Assembly: GCA_947472965.1 (NCBI GenBank)
Contig: CANJEF010000098.1
Coordinates: 1-5,677, forward strand
Source: Sphingobacteriales bacterium
Lineage (GTDB): Bacteria; Bacteroidota; Bacteroidia; Chitinophagales; Chitinophagaceae
Length of the DNA stretch: 5,677 nucleotides
Direction of reading: 5' to 3'
The notes under the pieces were generated by a model. It was given only the letters and a program-made list of their open reading frames with translations, was not told where the DNA came from and did not search any database. Below are positions 1 through 5,677 of this stretch, in pieces (the stretch's first letter is position 1; every line of letters starts with the position of its first letter). The position numbers and the translations under genes were made by a program.

Positions 1-246
1 AAGAGAAATTATACTACCATTACTTTTTTAGCTGTGCTGATTATCCTTGGTCATTGGATTGATTTTTATCAGATGGTAATGCCAGGAACGGTACATGAAC
101 ATTATACTTTTGGATGGTTCGAATTTGGTATATTGGCCCTGTATGCAGGATTAATTATGTTCTTTGTTGGAAGGGGATTGGCGAAAAAACCGCTGACTAT
201 AAAGTATCACCCTTTTATCAAAGAAAGTACAATTCACCATACATAG
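1..246 (+). CDS. actF: Alternative complex III NrfD-like membrane subunit, C-terminal end (partial)
   Basis: The reading frame is open from the first base of the window and stops at 244-246, giving the last 81 residues of a longer protein; its start lies upstream. A GTG at 34 is only an internal valine. Two hydrophobic helices are visible, at about residues 5-27 and 44-63 of the fragment. The first ends in GHWIDFYQMVMPG, which resembles the helix ends of NrfD/PsrC-type quinol-interacting proteins, and the tail has the HPF-x-KES-x-HH pattern I associate with Bacteroidota ACIII membrane subunits. ACIII is a menaquinol:cytochrome c (or direct oxidase) oxidoreductase in the inner membrane. In the usual act order (A-B-C-D-E-F) the last gene is actF and coxB follows, which fits here. 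ActC is the related alternative and cannot be excluded from the C-terminus alone. Confidence 0.8.
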   Translation, partial: KRNYTTITFLAVLIILGHWIDFYQMVMPGTVHEHYTFGWFEFGILALYAGLIMFFVGRGLAKKPLTIKYHPFIKESTIHHT

Positions 247-248
247 GC

Positions 249-270
249 ATTTCATTGAAATTGGAAATTG
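249..270. repeat. Small inverted repeat plus tandem heptamer in the act-cox gap
   Basis: The 52-base gap between the ACIII gene and coxB, the widest gap in the window, contains a perfect inverted repeat, ATTTCA-T-TGAAAT (249-261). Overlapping it is a tandem duplication of GAAATTG (257-263 and 264-270). The gap is very AT-rich. I see no clear Bacteroidota-type promoter (TTTG near -33 with TAnnTTTG near -7) in it. The repeat could be an operator-like site or chance in AT-rich DNA; nothing in the sequence decides this. Confidence 0.3.
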
Positions 271-298
271 AATTTAATTAACTAAATATAGAAAGCTC

Positions 299-1357
299 AT
301 GTCGGGTTATTTCATTCTAGTAATTTTTGTGCTCGCATTTGTGGTTATTTTTCAGATCTCAAAAGCCAGTGAATACGTCTCTGTGTTGAAGGGAGAGGAA
401 AAAACATTTAAGCAAAATAACCGCATCAATGCCTTTATGTTTATTGCTTTTCTTGTGTTGGGATTGATTGCTGCATGGTTTTGCAACGAGGCTTACTACG
501 GTAAAACCTTGATGGCTCAACCTGCCGCCTCTGATCACGGCGAGAAAATTGATTTCATGTTGAAGCTCACTTTTTTAGTAACTGGAGTGGTTTTTCTGCT
601 TACGCAGATCCTTCTTTTTTGGTTTGCATTCAAGTATCAATATACCGACAAGCGAAAGGCGTACTTCTTTTCACACGACAATAAATTGGAATTGATTTGG
701 ACTGTTGTGCCTGCAATCTTTCTTACAGTGTTGGTGGGTTTTGGATTGTTCTACTGGTTTAAGATTACCGGAGATGCTCCCAAAGATTCACAGGTTGTTG
801 AGATTACCGGTAAGCAGTTTAACTGGATGATGAGGTATCCCGGAAAAGACAATGTGTTGGGCAGAAAAAATTATCGCCTTACTGATGCATCAAGTGGCAA
901 TGCCCTTGGTGTTGATTGGGAAGATGGCGCAAGTCATGATGATATTGAAGCAACAGAGATGCACCTTGTTGTAAACAAGCCCGTTCAATTGGTTATCAAT
1001 GCGCAAGATGTAATTCATGACGTTGGATTGGTTCACTTCAGGTTAAAGATGGATGCCGTTCCAGGTATACCAACAACACTCTGGTTCACACCAAAGTATA
1101 CCACTGCGAAAATGAAAGAAATAACCGGCAACAAGGATTTTGTATATGAAATCTCTTGCGACCAGATGTGCGGAAGTGGTCACTATTCAATGCGTGGTGT
1201 GATTATTGTTGAAACCCAAGCTGAATATGATGCTTGGATGACCTCAAAAAAGCCACAGTATATAACAGTTAAAGAAGCAGCAGTTCCAGCAGTAGCAGAC
1301 ACCACAAGTGCTGCAAAAATTGAAGCAACACAAAAGCCTTTAGCACAACTCAAATAA
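299..1357 (+). CDS. coxB: Cytochrome c oxidase subunit II (CuA subunit)
   Basis: This 352-residue protein accepts electrons from cytochrome c (or directly from ACIII) at its dinuclear CuA centre and passes them to heme a in CoxA. Four membrane helices are visible, at about 4-20, 44-62, 87-112 and 131-154. The last two are the canonical subunit II hairpin; the first two are extra. The loop 113-130 leads into LELIWTVVPA, where Glu131 matches the K-channel entry Glu (bovine Glu62). The periplasmic cupredoxin domain covers about 165-315. Its CuA ligands are His240 (DVIHDVGL), Cys287, Cys291, His295 and Met298, in the motif CDQMCGSGHYSM. Gln289 stands where many oxidases have Glu; this position binds copper only through its backbone carbonyl. 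A low-complexity Ala/Thr/Lys tail follows from about 325. There is no CxxCH, so no fused cytochrome c. The start at 299 has only a weak purine stretch (AGAAAG) before it. It lies 52 bases after the ACIII gene and 22 before coxA. Confidence 0.97.
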   Translation: MSGYFILVIFVLAFVVIFQISKASEYVSVLKGEEKTFKQNNRINAFMFIAFLVLGLIAAWFCNEAYYGKTLMAQPAASDHGEKIDFMLKLTFLVTGVVFLLTQILLFWFAFKYQYTDKRKAYFFSHDNKLELIWTVVPAIFLTVLVGFGLFYWFKITGDAPKDSQVVEITGKQFNWMMRYPGKDNVLGRKNYRLTDASSGNALGVDWEDGASHDDIEATEMHLVVNKPVQLVINAQDVIHDVGLVHFRLKMDAVPGIPTTLWFTPKYTTAKMKEITGNKDFVYEISCDQMCGSGHYSMRGVIIVETQAEYDAWMTSKKPQYITVKEAAVPAVADTTSAAKIEATQKPLAQLK

Positions 1358-1379
1358 AAAACGAACAAACTATTTTAAA

Positions 1380-3197
1380 ATGAGTAGCGAAACAGTAGTA
1401 CACGGACACCAAGAGGAAGCAGCAGTACATGCACACGAAGTACATGAGGATCACGGACATCATCATGAAGAGTCTTTCCTGACAAAGTATATCTTTTCTC
1501 AGGATCATAAAATGATTGCGAAACAATTCCTGATAACAGGAATTATTTGGGCGATCATCGGAGGACTTTTCTCTGTATTGTTCCGCTTGCAGTTGGGTTA
1601 TCCTGATACGTCATTCCCTTTCCTTGAGGATATCTTTGGAAGATGGGCGAAGGGTGGTCGCATCAGCAATGAGTTTTATTATGCATTGGTGACCATGCAT
1701 GGAACAATACTTGTGTTTTTTGTACTGACCGCAGGATTAAGTGGAACATTCGCGAATTTTCTTATTCCACTTCAGATTGGTGCTAGAGACATGGCGTCAG
1801 GATTTTTGAATATGCTGAGCTACTGGTTCTTCTTTTTGGCCAGTGTTGTTATGTTCGCTTCTCTATTTATTCAAACAGGTCCCGCAGCTGGTGGATGGAC
1901 AATCTATCCGCCATTGAGTGCACTTGGCCAAGCCAGTGAAGGATCGAAGTTGGGTATGGATTTCTGGCTTATTTCAATGGCATTGTTCATTGTATCTTCT
2001 CTACTTGGAGGACTTAACTATATTACTACAATCCTAAACTTGCGTACAAAGGGAATGAGCATGACCAGGATGCCACTAACCATGTGGGCGATTTTCTTTA
2101 CTGCAGTATTGGGCGTCTTATCTTTCCCTGTATTGTTGTCTGGCGCAGTGTTGCTGTTGTTCGACCGTAATTTGGGAACGAGCTTCTACCTTTCTGAAAT
2201 TGTAGTAAAGGGTGAAATCCTTCCAAACGAAGGCGGAAGTGCCATTTTGTTCCAACACTTGTTCTGGTTCCTTGGTCACCCTGAAGTATATATCATTCTT
2301 TTGCCTGCCATGGGAATGGTTTCCGAAATTCTTTCTGTTAATTCAAGAAAGCCGATTTTCGGTTACCTCGCAATGGTCGGCTCTTTATTTGCAATCACCA
2401 TTCTTGCATTCCTCGTATGGGCTCACCACATGTTTGTAACAGGGTTGAATCCATTCCTTGGAGCATTCTTCGTATTGCTTACCTTATTGATTGCCGTTCC
2501 ATCTGCCATTAAAGTATTCAATTGGCTTACAACGTTGTGGAGAGGAAATATCAGGTTAACACCTGCGATGCTTTTTGCAATCGGATTTGTGAGCATGTTT
2601 ATTTCTGGTGGACTTACTGGTATTTTCCTTGGAAACTCTACATTGGATCTTCACTTGCATGATACTTATTTCGTAGTTGCCCACTTCCACATTGTAATGG
2701 GTGTTGCTTCGTTCTTCGGAATGTTTGCTGGAGTGTACCATTGGTTCCCTAAAATGTACAGCCGTTATCTGAATAACACCATGGCTTACATTCACTTCTG
2801 GGTAACACTGGTTGGAGCGTATCTAATTTTCTGGCCTATGCACTACCAAGGTCTTGCAGGTTTGCCACGTCGTTACACGGATTTCAGCAACTGGCAGTCG
2901 TTCAATCAATTTGCAGACATGAATAGGTTCATCAGTACAGTTGCGATGATTGTATTTGCTGTTCAACTATTGTTTGTTTTCAATTTCTTTTATTCCATTT
3001 TTAAGGGAAGAAAAGTTCAAAATACAAACCCATGGGGTTCGAATACATTGGAGTGGACAACTCCAATAACCCCTGGACATGGTAACTGGCCTGGCGAACT
3101 TCCTGAAGTTCACAGATGGGCGTATGATTATGGAAAGGACGGAAGGGAATTCATTTCACAGGTTGAGCCAGTTGGTGCTGACGAATCAGCACACTAA
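1380..3197 (+). CDS. coxA: Cytochrome c oxidase subunit I (catalytic, A1-type heme-copper oxidase)
   Basis: This 605-residue, twelve-helix protein reduces O2 to water at its heme a3/CuB site and pumps protons. Heme a ligands are His107 (MHGT) and His437; the heme a3 ligand is His435 (VVAHFHIVM). CuB is bound by His300, His349 and His350. Tyr304 in GHPEVY is the residue expected to be cross-linked to His300. The D-channel has Asp137 (GARDMAS) with Asn144 deeper in, ending at Glu302; the K-channel has Lys378 (SAIKVF). His427/Asp428 (LHDTY) match the Mg site, and Arg497/Arg498 match the heme-propionate arginine pair. These features define the A1 family. The second Asn of the usual D-channel MNN motif is Met145. 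An extension of about 30 residues before the first helix carries nine His residues. The protein is longer than proteobacterial subunit I, partly from this tail, a longer helix 1-2 loop and the C-terminus. The ATG has an A-rich leader and no Shine-Dalgarno. Confidence 0.98.
   Translation: MSSETVVHGHQEEAAVHAHEVHEDHGHHHEESFLTKYIFSQDHKMIAKQFLITGIIWAIIGGLFSVLFRLQLGYPDTSFPFLEDIFGRWAKGGRISNEFYYALVTMHGTILVFFVLTAGLSGTFANFLIPLQIGARDMASGFLNMLSYWFFFLASVVMFASLFIQTGPAAGGWTIYPPLSALGQASEGSKLGMDFWLISMALFIVSSLLGGLNYITTILNLRTKGMSMTRMPLTMWAIFFTAVLGVLSFPVLLSGAVLLLFDRNLGTSFYLSEIVVKGEILPNEGGSAILFQHLFWFLGHPEVYIILLPAMGMVSEILSVNSRKPIFGYLAMVGSLFAITILAFLVWAHHMFVTGLNPFLGAFFVLLTLLIAVPSAIKVFNWLTTLWRGNIRLTPAMLFAIGFVSMFISGGLTGIFLGNSTLDLHLHDTYFVVAHFHIVMGVASFFGMFAGVYHWFPKMYSRYLNNTMAYIHFWVTLVGAYLIFWPMHYQGLAGLPRRYTDFSNWQSFNQFADMNRFISTVAMIVFAVQLLFVFNFFYSIFKGRKVQNTNPWGSNTLEWTTPITPGHGNWPGELPEVHRWAYDYGKDGREFISQVEPVGADESAH
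3175..3192 (+). other. RNA hairpin 1 at the coxA 3' end (7-bp stem, CGAA loop)
   Basis: GTGCTGA (3175-3181) pairs perfectly with TCAGCAC (3186-3192) across a four-base CGAA loop. The stem holds four G-C pairs and covers the last codons of coxA, ending two bases before the stop codon. The downstream bases are A-rich, with no T-run on the + strand, so it does not look like an intrinsic terminator. It may affect mRNA decay or processing; that role is inferred. Confidence 0.5.
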
Positions 3198-3206
3198 GAA
3201 AAAATA

Positions 3207-3224
3207 GCTGTCTGAAAAGACAGT
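3207..3224 (+). other. RNA hairpin 2 in the coxA-ctaB gap (6-bp stem plus wobble, GAAA loop)
   Basis: CTGTCT (3208-3213) and AGACAG (3218-3223) pair perfectly around a GAAA tetraloop of the stable GNRA class, and a G-T wobble (3207/3224) extends the stem. It sits 9 bases before the ctaB start and 14 after hairpin 1. On the + strand it is followed by A-rich sequence, not T's. Read on the - strand, a run of six T's follows the stem, but no - strand gene is supported here. A processing, stability or translation role for ctaB is possible but unproven. Confidence 0.5.
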
Positions 3225-3233
3225 AAAAATAAA

Positions 3234-4136
3234 ATGATGCAAATGAAGGAATCGAACCGGGGAGAGGCATCAAAAAGGAATAGTAAGCTGAGAGATTATT
3301 ACCTGCTGATGAAATTCACATTGAGTTTCACCGTAGTCTTCTCCTCTGTTGTTTGCTACCTTCTTGTACCTGGGTTAACCTTCGACATTGTTTCAGTTCT
3401 TTTACTTTTTGTAGGTGGTATGCTCGTAACTGGGGCAGCCAATGCGATCAACCAAATCGTGGAAAAGGATACGGATGCATTAATGAAGCGAACTGCTACC
3501 CGCCCTTTGGCATCTGGCAGAATGAGTGTTGATGAAGCGTCAACTTTCGCTGTGATAGCGGCCGTTTTCGGGATCTTCATAATTGGTTTTTGGTTCAATT
3601 GGATTGCTGGCGGTATTGCAGCATTTAGCCTTTTTCTTTATGGGTTCATTTATACGCCCCTGAAGAAAATTCATTCAATTGCAGTGTTGGTTGGAGCCAT
3701 TCCCGGCGCCTTACCTTGCTTGATTGGATGGGCTGCAGGCGATCCGTCACTTGGTGTTGGGGGTTGGGTTTTATTTGCCCTTCAATTCATTTGGCAATTC
3801 CCTCATTTTTGGGCCATCGCATGGGTGTCGCACGAAGATTACGGTAGAGCAGGATTCAAATTGTTGCCCTCAGTTGATGGACCAACAAAATATGCGGCGG
3901 TTCAATCCATCCTTTATTCTGTGTTGTTGATACCAATTGGGGTATTGCCATTTGCAGTGGGAATGAGTGGTATAGTAAGCCTTATTATCATATCAATTGC
4001 CAACATTGCGATGTTTTGGCAGTGCATTCGGTTGTTTAAGGAAATGGATGTGAAAGCGGCACGCAGGGTGATGTTTGGTTCTTATATATACTTGCCGGTT
4101 GTTTTATTGTCTCTTTTGGCCGATAAAGCAGCTTAA
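3234..4136 (+). CDS. ctaB: Protoheme IX farnesyltransferase (heme o synthase)
   Basis: This UbiA-family prenyltransferase transfers a farnesyl group from farnesyl diphosphate to heme b, giving heme o, the precursor of the heme A used by CoxA. It has 300 residues, the usual length, with about nine membrane helices after a basic cytoplasmic N-terminus. The prenyl-diphosphate/Mg motif lies at about 70-91: Asn73, Glu77, Asp79, Asp81, then MKRTATRP. Glu77 replaces the more common first Asp, a conservative change. The second conserved loop begins YTPLKKIHS (140-148) and leads to GAIPGALP. The third is WQFPHFWAIAW (187-197), followed by the DYGRAG loop (202-207). Starts at 3234, 3237 or 3243 are all possible; 3234 is kept because its A-rich leader resembles that of neighbouring genes. 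It follows coxA after 36 bases and precedes the first subunit III gene by 7. The next enzyme, heme A synthase CtaA, is not in the window. Confidence 0.96.
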   Translation: MMQMKESNRGEASKRNSKLRDYYLLMKFTLSFTVVFSSVVCYLLVPGLTFDIVSVLLLFVGGMLVTGAANAINQIVEKDTDALMKRTATRPLASGRMSVDEASTFAVIAAVFGIFIIGFWFNWIAGGIAAFSLFLYGFIYTPLKKIHSIAVLVGAIPGALPCLIGWAAGDPSLGVGGWVLFALQFIWQFPHFWAIAWVSHEDYGRAGFKLLPSVDGPTKYAAVQSILYSVLLIPIGVLPFAVGMSGIVSLIIISIANIAMFWQCIRLFKEMDVKAARRVMFGSYIYLPVVLLSLLADKAA

Positions 4137-4143
4137 AATAAAA

Positions 4144-4722
4144 ATGATGTTAAACGTGATGAGTGATCAGCAAAGAAAAATACATCCACATAAATTTACC
4201 TTGTGGGTTGCCATAGGAAGTATCCTTATGATGTTTGCCGGCTTAACTAGCGCCTACATCGTAAAGAGAAGCCAGGCAAATTGGTTGATGCTTGAGATAC
4301 CATTGGTTTTTTGGTATTCAACCATTACTATTTTGTTAAGTAGTGTTACGGTGCATCTTTCGCTGAAGGCGATCAAGCAGCGTAATATGTTGATTTATAG
4401 AAGATGGTTGATGATCACTGCAATTCTTGGTGTGCTGTTTCTTGTTCTGCAAGTAATAGGATTCTATCAATTTGGTGAAAGTGATATAAGATTGGTTGGT
4501 GCCGGATCCAATGCGTCTTATTCGTTTTTACTGGCCATTTCGGGATTGCATGGATTGCACGTTGTAGGCGGAGTTGTTACCCTGGTGGTGATTGCGATTC
4601 GAGCGGTGAGCATTTCAAAAAGAAATTATAGCAGTCTCCCATTGGAAATTGCTGCAACATATTGGCATTTTGTAGACATTTTATGGATCTACTTATTTAT
4701 ATTTTTTAATTGGATGAAATAA
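4144..4722 (+). CDS. coxC: Heme-copper oxidase subunit III, short five-helix paralog 1
   Basis: This 192-residue protein is a short subunit III, with helices at about 17-40, 54-75, 87-108, 124-155 and 168-190. It lacks the first two helices of the seven-helix mitochondrial/proteobacterial form. Family motifs are FAGLTSAYIV (31-40), GLHGLHVVGGVV (134-145) and EIAATYWHFVDILWIYLF (168-185). Subunit III binds CoxA, carries lipid and supports sustained proton uptake; it holds no redox centre. The usual Glu of the SEVMFFAG motif in helix III is Ile here (GSILMMFAG, about 25-33). The start is placed at ATG 4144, 7 bases after ctaB and after an A-rich leader. The frame is open further upstream to an ATG at 4075 inside ctaB, which would add 23 residues of unrelated sequence, so it is not preferred. 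ATGs at 4147 and 4159 are also possible. It is closely coupled to ctaB and is followed by a second, longer subunit III. Confidence 0.9.
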   Translation: MMLNVMSDQQRKIHPHKFTLWVAIGSILMMFAGLTSAYIVKRSQANWLMLEIPLVFWYSTITILLSSVTVHLSLKAIKQRNMLIYRRWLMITAILGVLFLVLQVIGFYQFGESDIRLVGAGSNASYSFLLAISGLHGLHVVGGVVTLVVIAIRAVSISKRNYSSLPLEIAATYWHFVDILWIYLFIFFNWMK

Positions 4723-4759
4723 TTCCGGTTGAATTAAAACCTTAAAAAAAGTAATAGAC

Positions 4760-5506
4760 ATGGCAACAGCCCAAGCACAAATGCAAACCAAATGGTGGAC
4801 TGGCGGAAAAAGCCCTTTCAACGTTGAGTATGGTAAACTGATGATGTGGTATTTCCTCATGAGTGACGCTTTTACTTTTGGAGCATTCCTGATCTCTTAT
4901 GGTACCATCCGTTTTAGTCAAAATTATTGGCCTGATCCGAACGTGGTTTTCAATGCATTCCCTCTTGCAGGTCATGCGAACCTTCCACTTGCATTCGTGA
5001 GTTTGATGACCTTCATCCTCATTGTAAGTTCCGTTACGATGGTATTGGCAGTACATGCTGGTCATAAAAATGACAAGCAAGGGGTTATCAAATGGATGAT
5101 ATGGACTGTTATCGGAGGTTTTGCATTTTTGGGATGTCAGGCTTGGGAGTGGACACATCTTATCACCGGTGAACACGCAGTATTGATTAACGGTCAATTA
5201 CAAAACATCGGAACAACTGTAACCATGAACCCTTGGGGCCCTGCCGCTGAAGCTGCATCGCACGGAGCAGATCACGTTGGCACGCCAGGTCCTGTTGCAT
5301 TTGGCGGTTATTTCTTTGGTATCACAGGTTTCCACGGTTTCCACGTATTTTCCGGGGTTATTATTAATATAGTGATGCTGGTGATGGCCATCAACGGTAC
5401 ATTTGAAAGAAAAGGACATTATATGATGATCGAAAAGGCTGGATTATACTGGCACTTTGTGGACCTCGTTTGGGTTTTTGTATTCCTTTGTTTTTATCTG
5501 ATCTAA
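4760..5506 (+). CDS. coxC: Cytochrome c oxidase subunit III, paralog 2
   Basis: This 248-residue subunit III has five helices, at about 26-48, 77-99, 110-128, 180-210 and 228-247. Diagnostic motifs are CQAWEWTHL (126-134), TGFHGFHVFSGVI (189-201) and EKAGLYWHFVDLVWVFVF (225-242). It should pack against CoxA and stabilise turnover and proton uptake, with no metal of its own. Asp36 (LMSDAFTFGAF) stands where the family's conserved helix III Glu (bovine Glu90) is normally found, so the acidic side chain is kept but shortened. A long loop between its third and fourth helices (about 135-180), rich in Gly, Ala and His, is absent from the preceding paralog and accounts for much of the 56-residue length difference. 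The ATG follows an A-rich stretch with no Shine-Dalgarno, 37 bases after paralog 1; the subunit IV gene begins 21 bases downstream. Having both genes suggests both proteins are in the complex, or that one is an assembly or alternative form. Confidence 0.95.
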   Translation: MATAQAQMQTKWWTGGKSPFNVEYGKLMMWYFLMSDAFTFGAFLISYGTIRFSQNYWPDPNVVFNAFPLAGHANLPLAFVSLMTFILIVSSVTMVLAVHAGHKNDKQGVIKWMIWTVIGGFAFLGCQAWEWTHLITGEHAVLINGQLQNIGTTVTMNPWGPAAEAASHGADHVGTPGPVAFGGYFFGITGFHGFHVFSGVIINIVMLVMAINGTFERKGHYMMIEKAGLYWHFVDLVWVFVFLCFYLI

Positions 5507-5527
5507 TCAATATTTAAAAAAATTAAT

Positions 5528-5677
5528 ATGGAACATAGCGCTAATCCAGAAATTACATTTCACCACGAACCCGGAGGTGATGAGTTTGTAAAAAAAATTA
5601 TCAAAACCACTGTTCTTCTTTCAGTGATTACTCTCATTGAATTGGGATTGGGTCTAGCCATGTATGCTTTTCCAATA
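5528..5677 (+). CDS. Cytochrome c oxidase subunit IV-type small membrane protein, N-terminal part (partial)
   Basis: The frame is open from ATG 5528 to the window edge, giving 50 residues. The start is a hydrophilic segment with three His (MEHSANPEITFHHEPGG), then a basic KKIIKTT leading into a hydrophobic helix, VLLSVITLIELGLGLAMYAF (about 29-48). A Glu inside this first helix (Glu38), the preceding basic stretch and the position directly after coxC match the prokaryotic cytochrome c oxidase subunit IV family, which usually has about 100-120 residues and three helices. It is a small accessory subunit of unclear catalytic role. The A-rich leader (TTTAAAAAAATTAAT) lacks a Shine-Dalgarno. The identification rests mostly on context and helix character, as more than half of the protein is missing. 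Confidence 0.8.
   Translation, partial: MEHSANPEITFHHEPGGDEFVKKIIKTTVLLSVITLIELGLGLAMYAFPI

Noticed and set aside
299..1357. Possibility that CoxB is a caa3-type fusion with cytochrome c
   Set aside because: No CxxCH motif is present; the region after the CuA domain is a short Ala/Thr/Lys-rich tail.
2212..2439. A 75-codon + strand frame within coxA, and a 68-codon one within ctaB at 3724-3930
   Set aside because: Both are alternate-frame readings within strongly supported coding sequence and have no features of their own.
2556..2795. A 79-codon - strand open frame inside coxA, with others at 1183-1368, 3356-3598 and 5198-5419
   Set aside because: They are antisense or mostly antisense to well-supported genes and show no domain, leader or conserved motif.
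4075..4143. Upstream in-frame start of the first subunit III gene, overlapping ctaB
   Set aside because: The added 23 residues come from alternate-frame ctaB sequence and do not resemble subunit III; ATG 4144 has the A-rich leader seen at neighbouring genes.
4727..4741. Possible hairpin GGTT...AACC between the two subunit III genes
   Set aside because: The stem is only 4 bp with a 7-base loop and no T-run, so it is too weak to call.
4742..5197. A 151-codon open frame on the - strand opposite the second subunit III gene
   Set aside because: It lies entirely antisense to a gene with clear family motifs, has no recognisable domain, and its Cys/His/Lys-rich composition is what antisense reading of a membrane protein produces.
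5509..5530. AT-only imperfect dyad around the subunit IV start (ATATTTAA ... TTAATAT)
   Set aside because: It consists only of A-T pairs with an imperfect match, as expected by chance in an A-rich leader.
1..5677. Search for mobile elements, CRISPR repeats, tRNA/rRNA genes, defence genes or a novel system
   Set aside because: The window is almost fully occupied by recognisable respiratory genes; I saw no transposase, long repeats, regularly spaced repeats or tRNA-like segments.

Overview
This window is a stretch of aerobic respiratory-chain genes, all on the + strand and closely packed. It almost certainly comes from a member of the Bacteroidota; Cytophagales or a nearby order is my guess. 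Three things support this. The gene order runs from the end of an alternative complex III (ACIII) locus straight into coxB-coxA-ctaB-coxC-coxC-subunit IV. The protein features are lineage-typical: a four-helix CoxB, a His-rich CoxA N-terminus, and two short five-helix subunit III proteins. Finally, the gene starts lack Shine-Dalgarno sequences and are preceded by A-rich leaders. The DNA is moderately AT-rich, with no visible break in composition and no mobile elements, tRNA or rRNA genes, or CRISPR repeats.

Layout: 1-246 is the 3' end of an NrfD-like ACIII membrane subunit, probably ActF. The 52-base gap at 247-298 holds small repeats. Then come coxB (299-1357, CuA subunit II), coxA (1380-3197, catalytic subunit I), ctaB (3234-4136, heme o synthase), a first subunit III protein (4144-4722), a second subunit III protein (4760-5506), and the 5' end of a subunit IV-type small membrane protein (5528 to the window end). 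Gaps between the cox genes are 7 to 37 bases, so one operon is likely. The coxA/ctaB junction carries two consecutive perfect tetraloop hairpins (3175-3192 and 3207-3224).

How the genes work together: ACIII oxidises menaquinol and passes electrons, via cytochrome c, to CuA in CoxB. From there they go to heme a and the heme a3/CuB centre in CoxA, where O2 is reduced to water and protons are pumped. CtaB farnesylates heme b on the way to heme A. The subunit III proteins and subunit IV complete the membrane complex. CoxA keeps all metal ligands, the D-channel Asp, the HPEVY Glu/Tyr and the K-channel Lys, so this is an A1-type (aa3-like) proton-pumping oxidase. CoxB has no CxxCH motif, so it is not a caa3-type cytochrome c fusion.

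I found no undescribed system here. The points most worth a second look are the tandem hairpins, the loss or change of the conserved subunit III Glu in the two CoxC paralogs, and the His-rich CoxA N-terminus.
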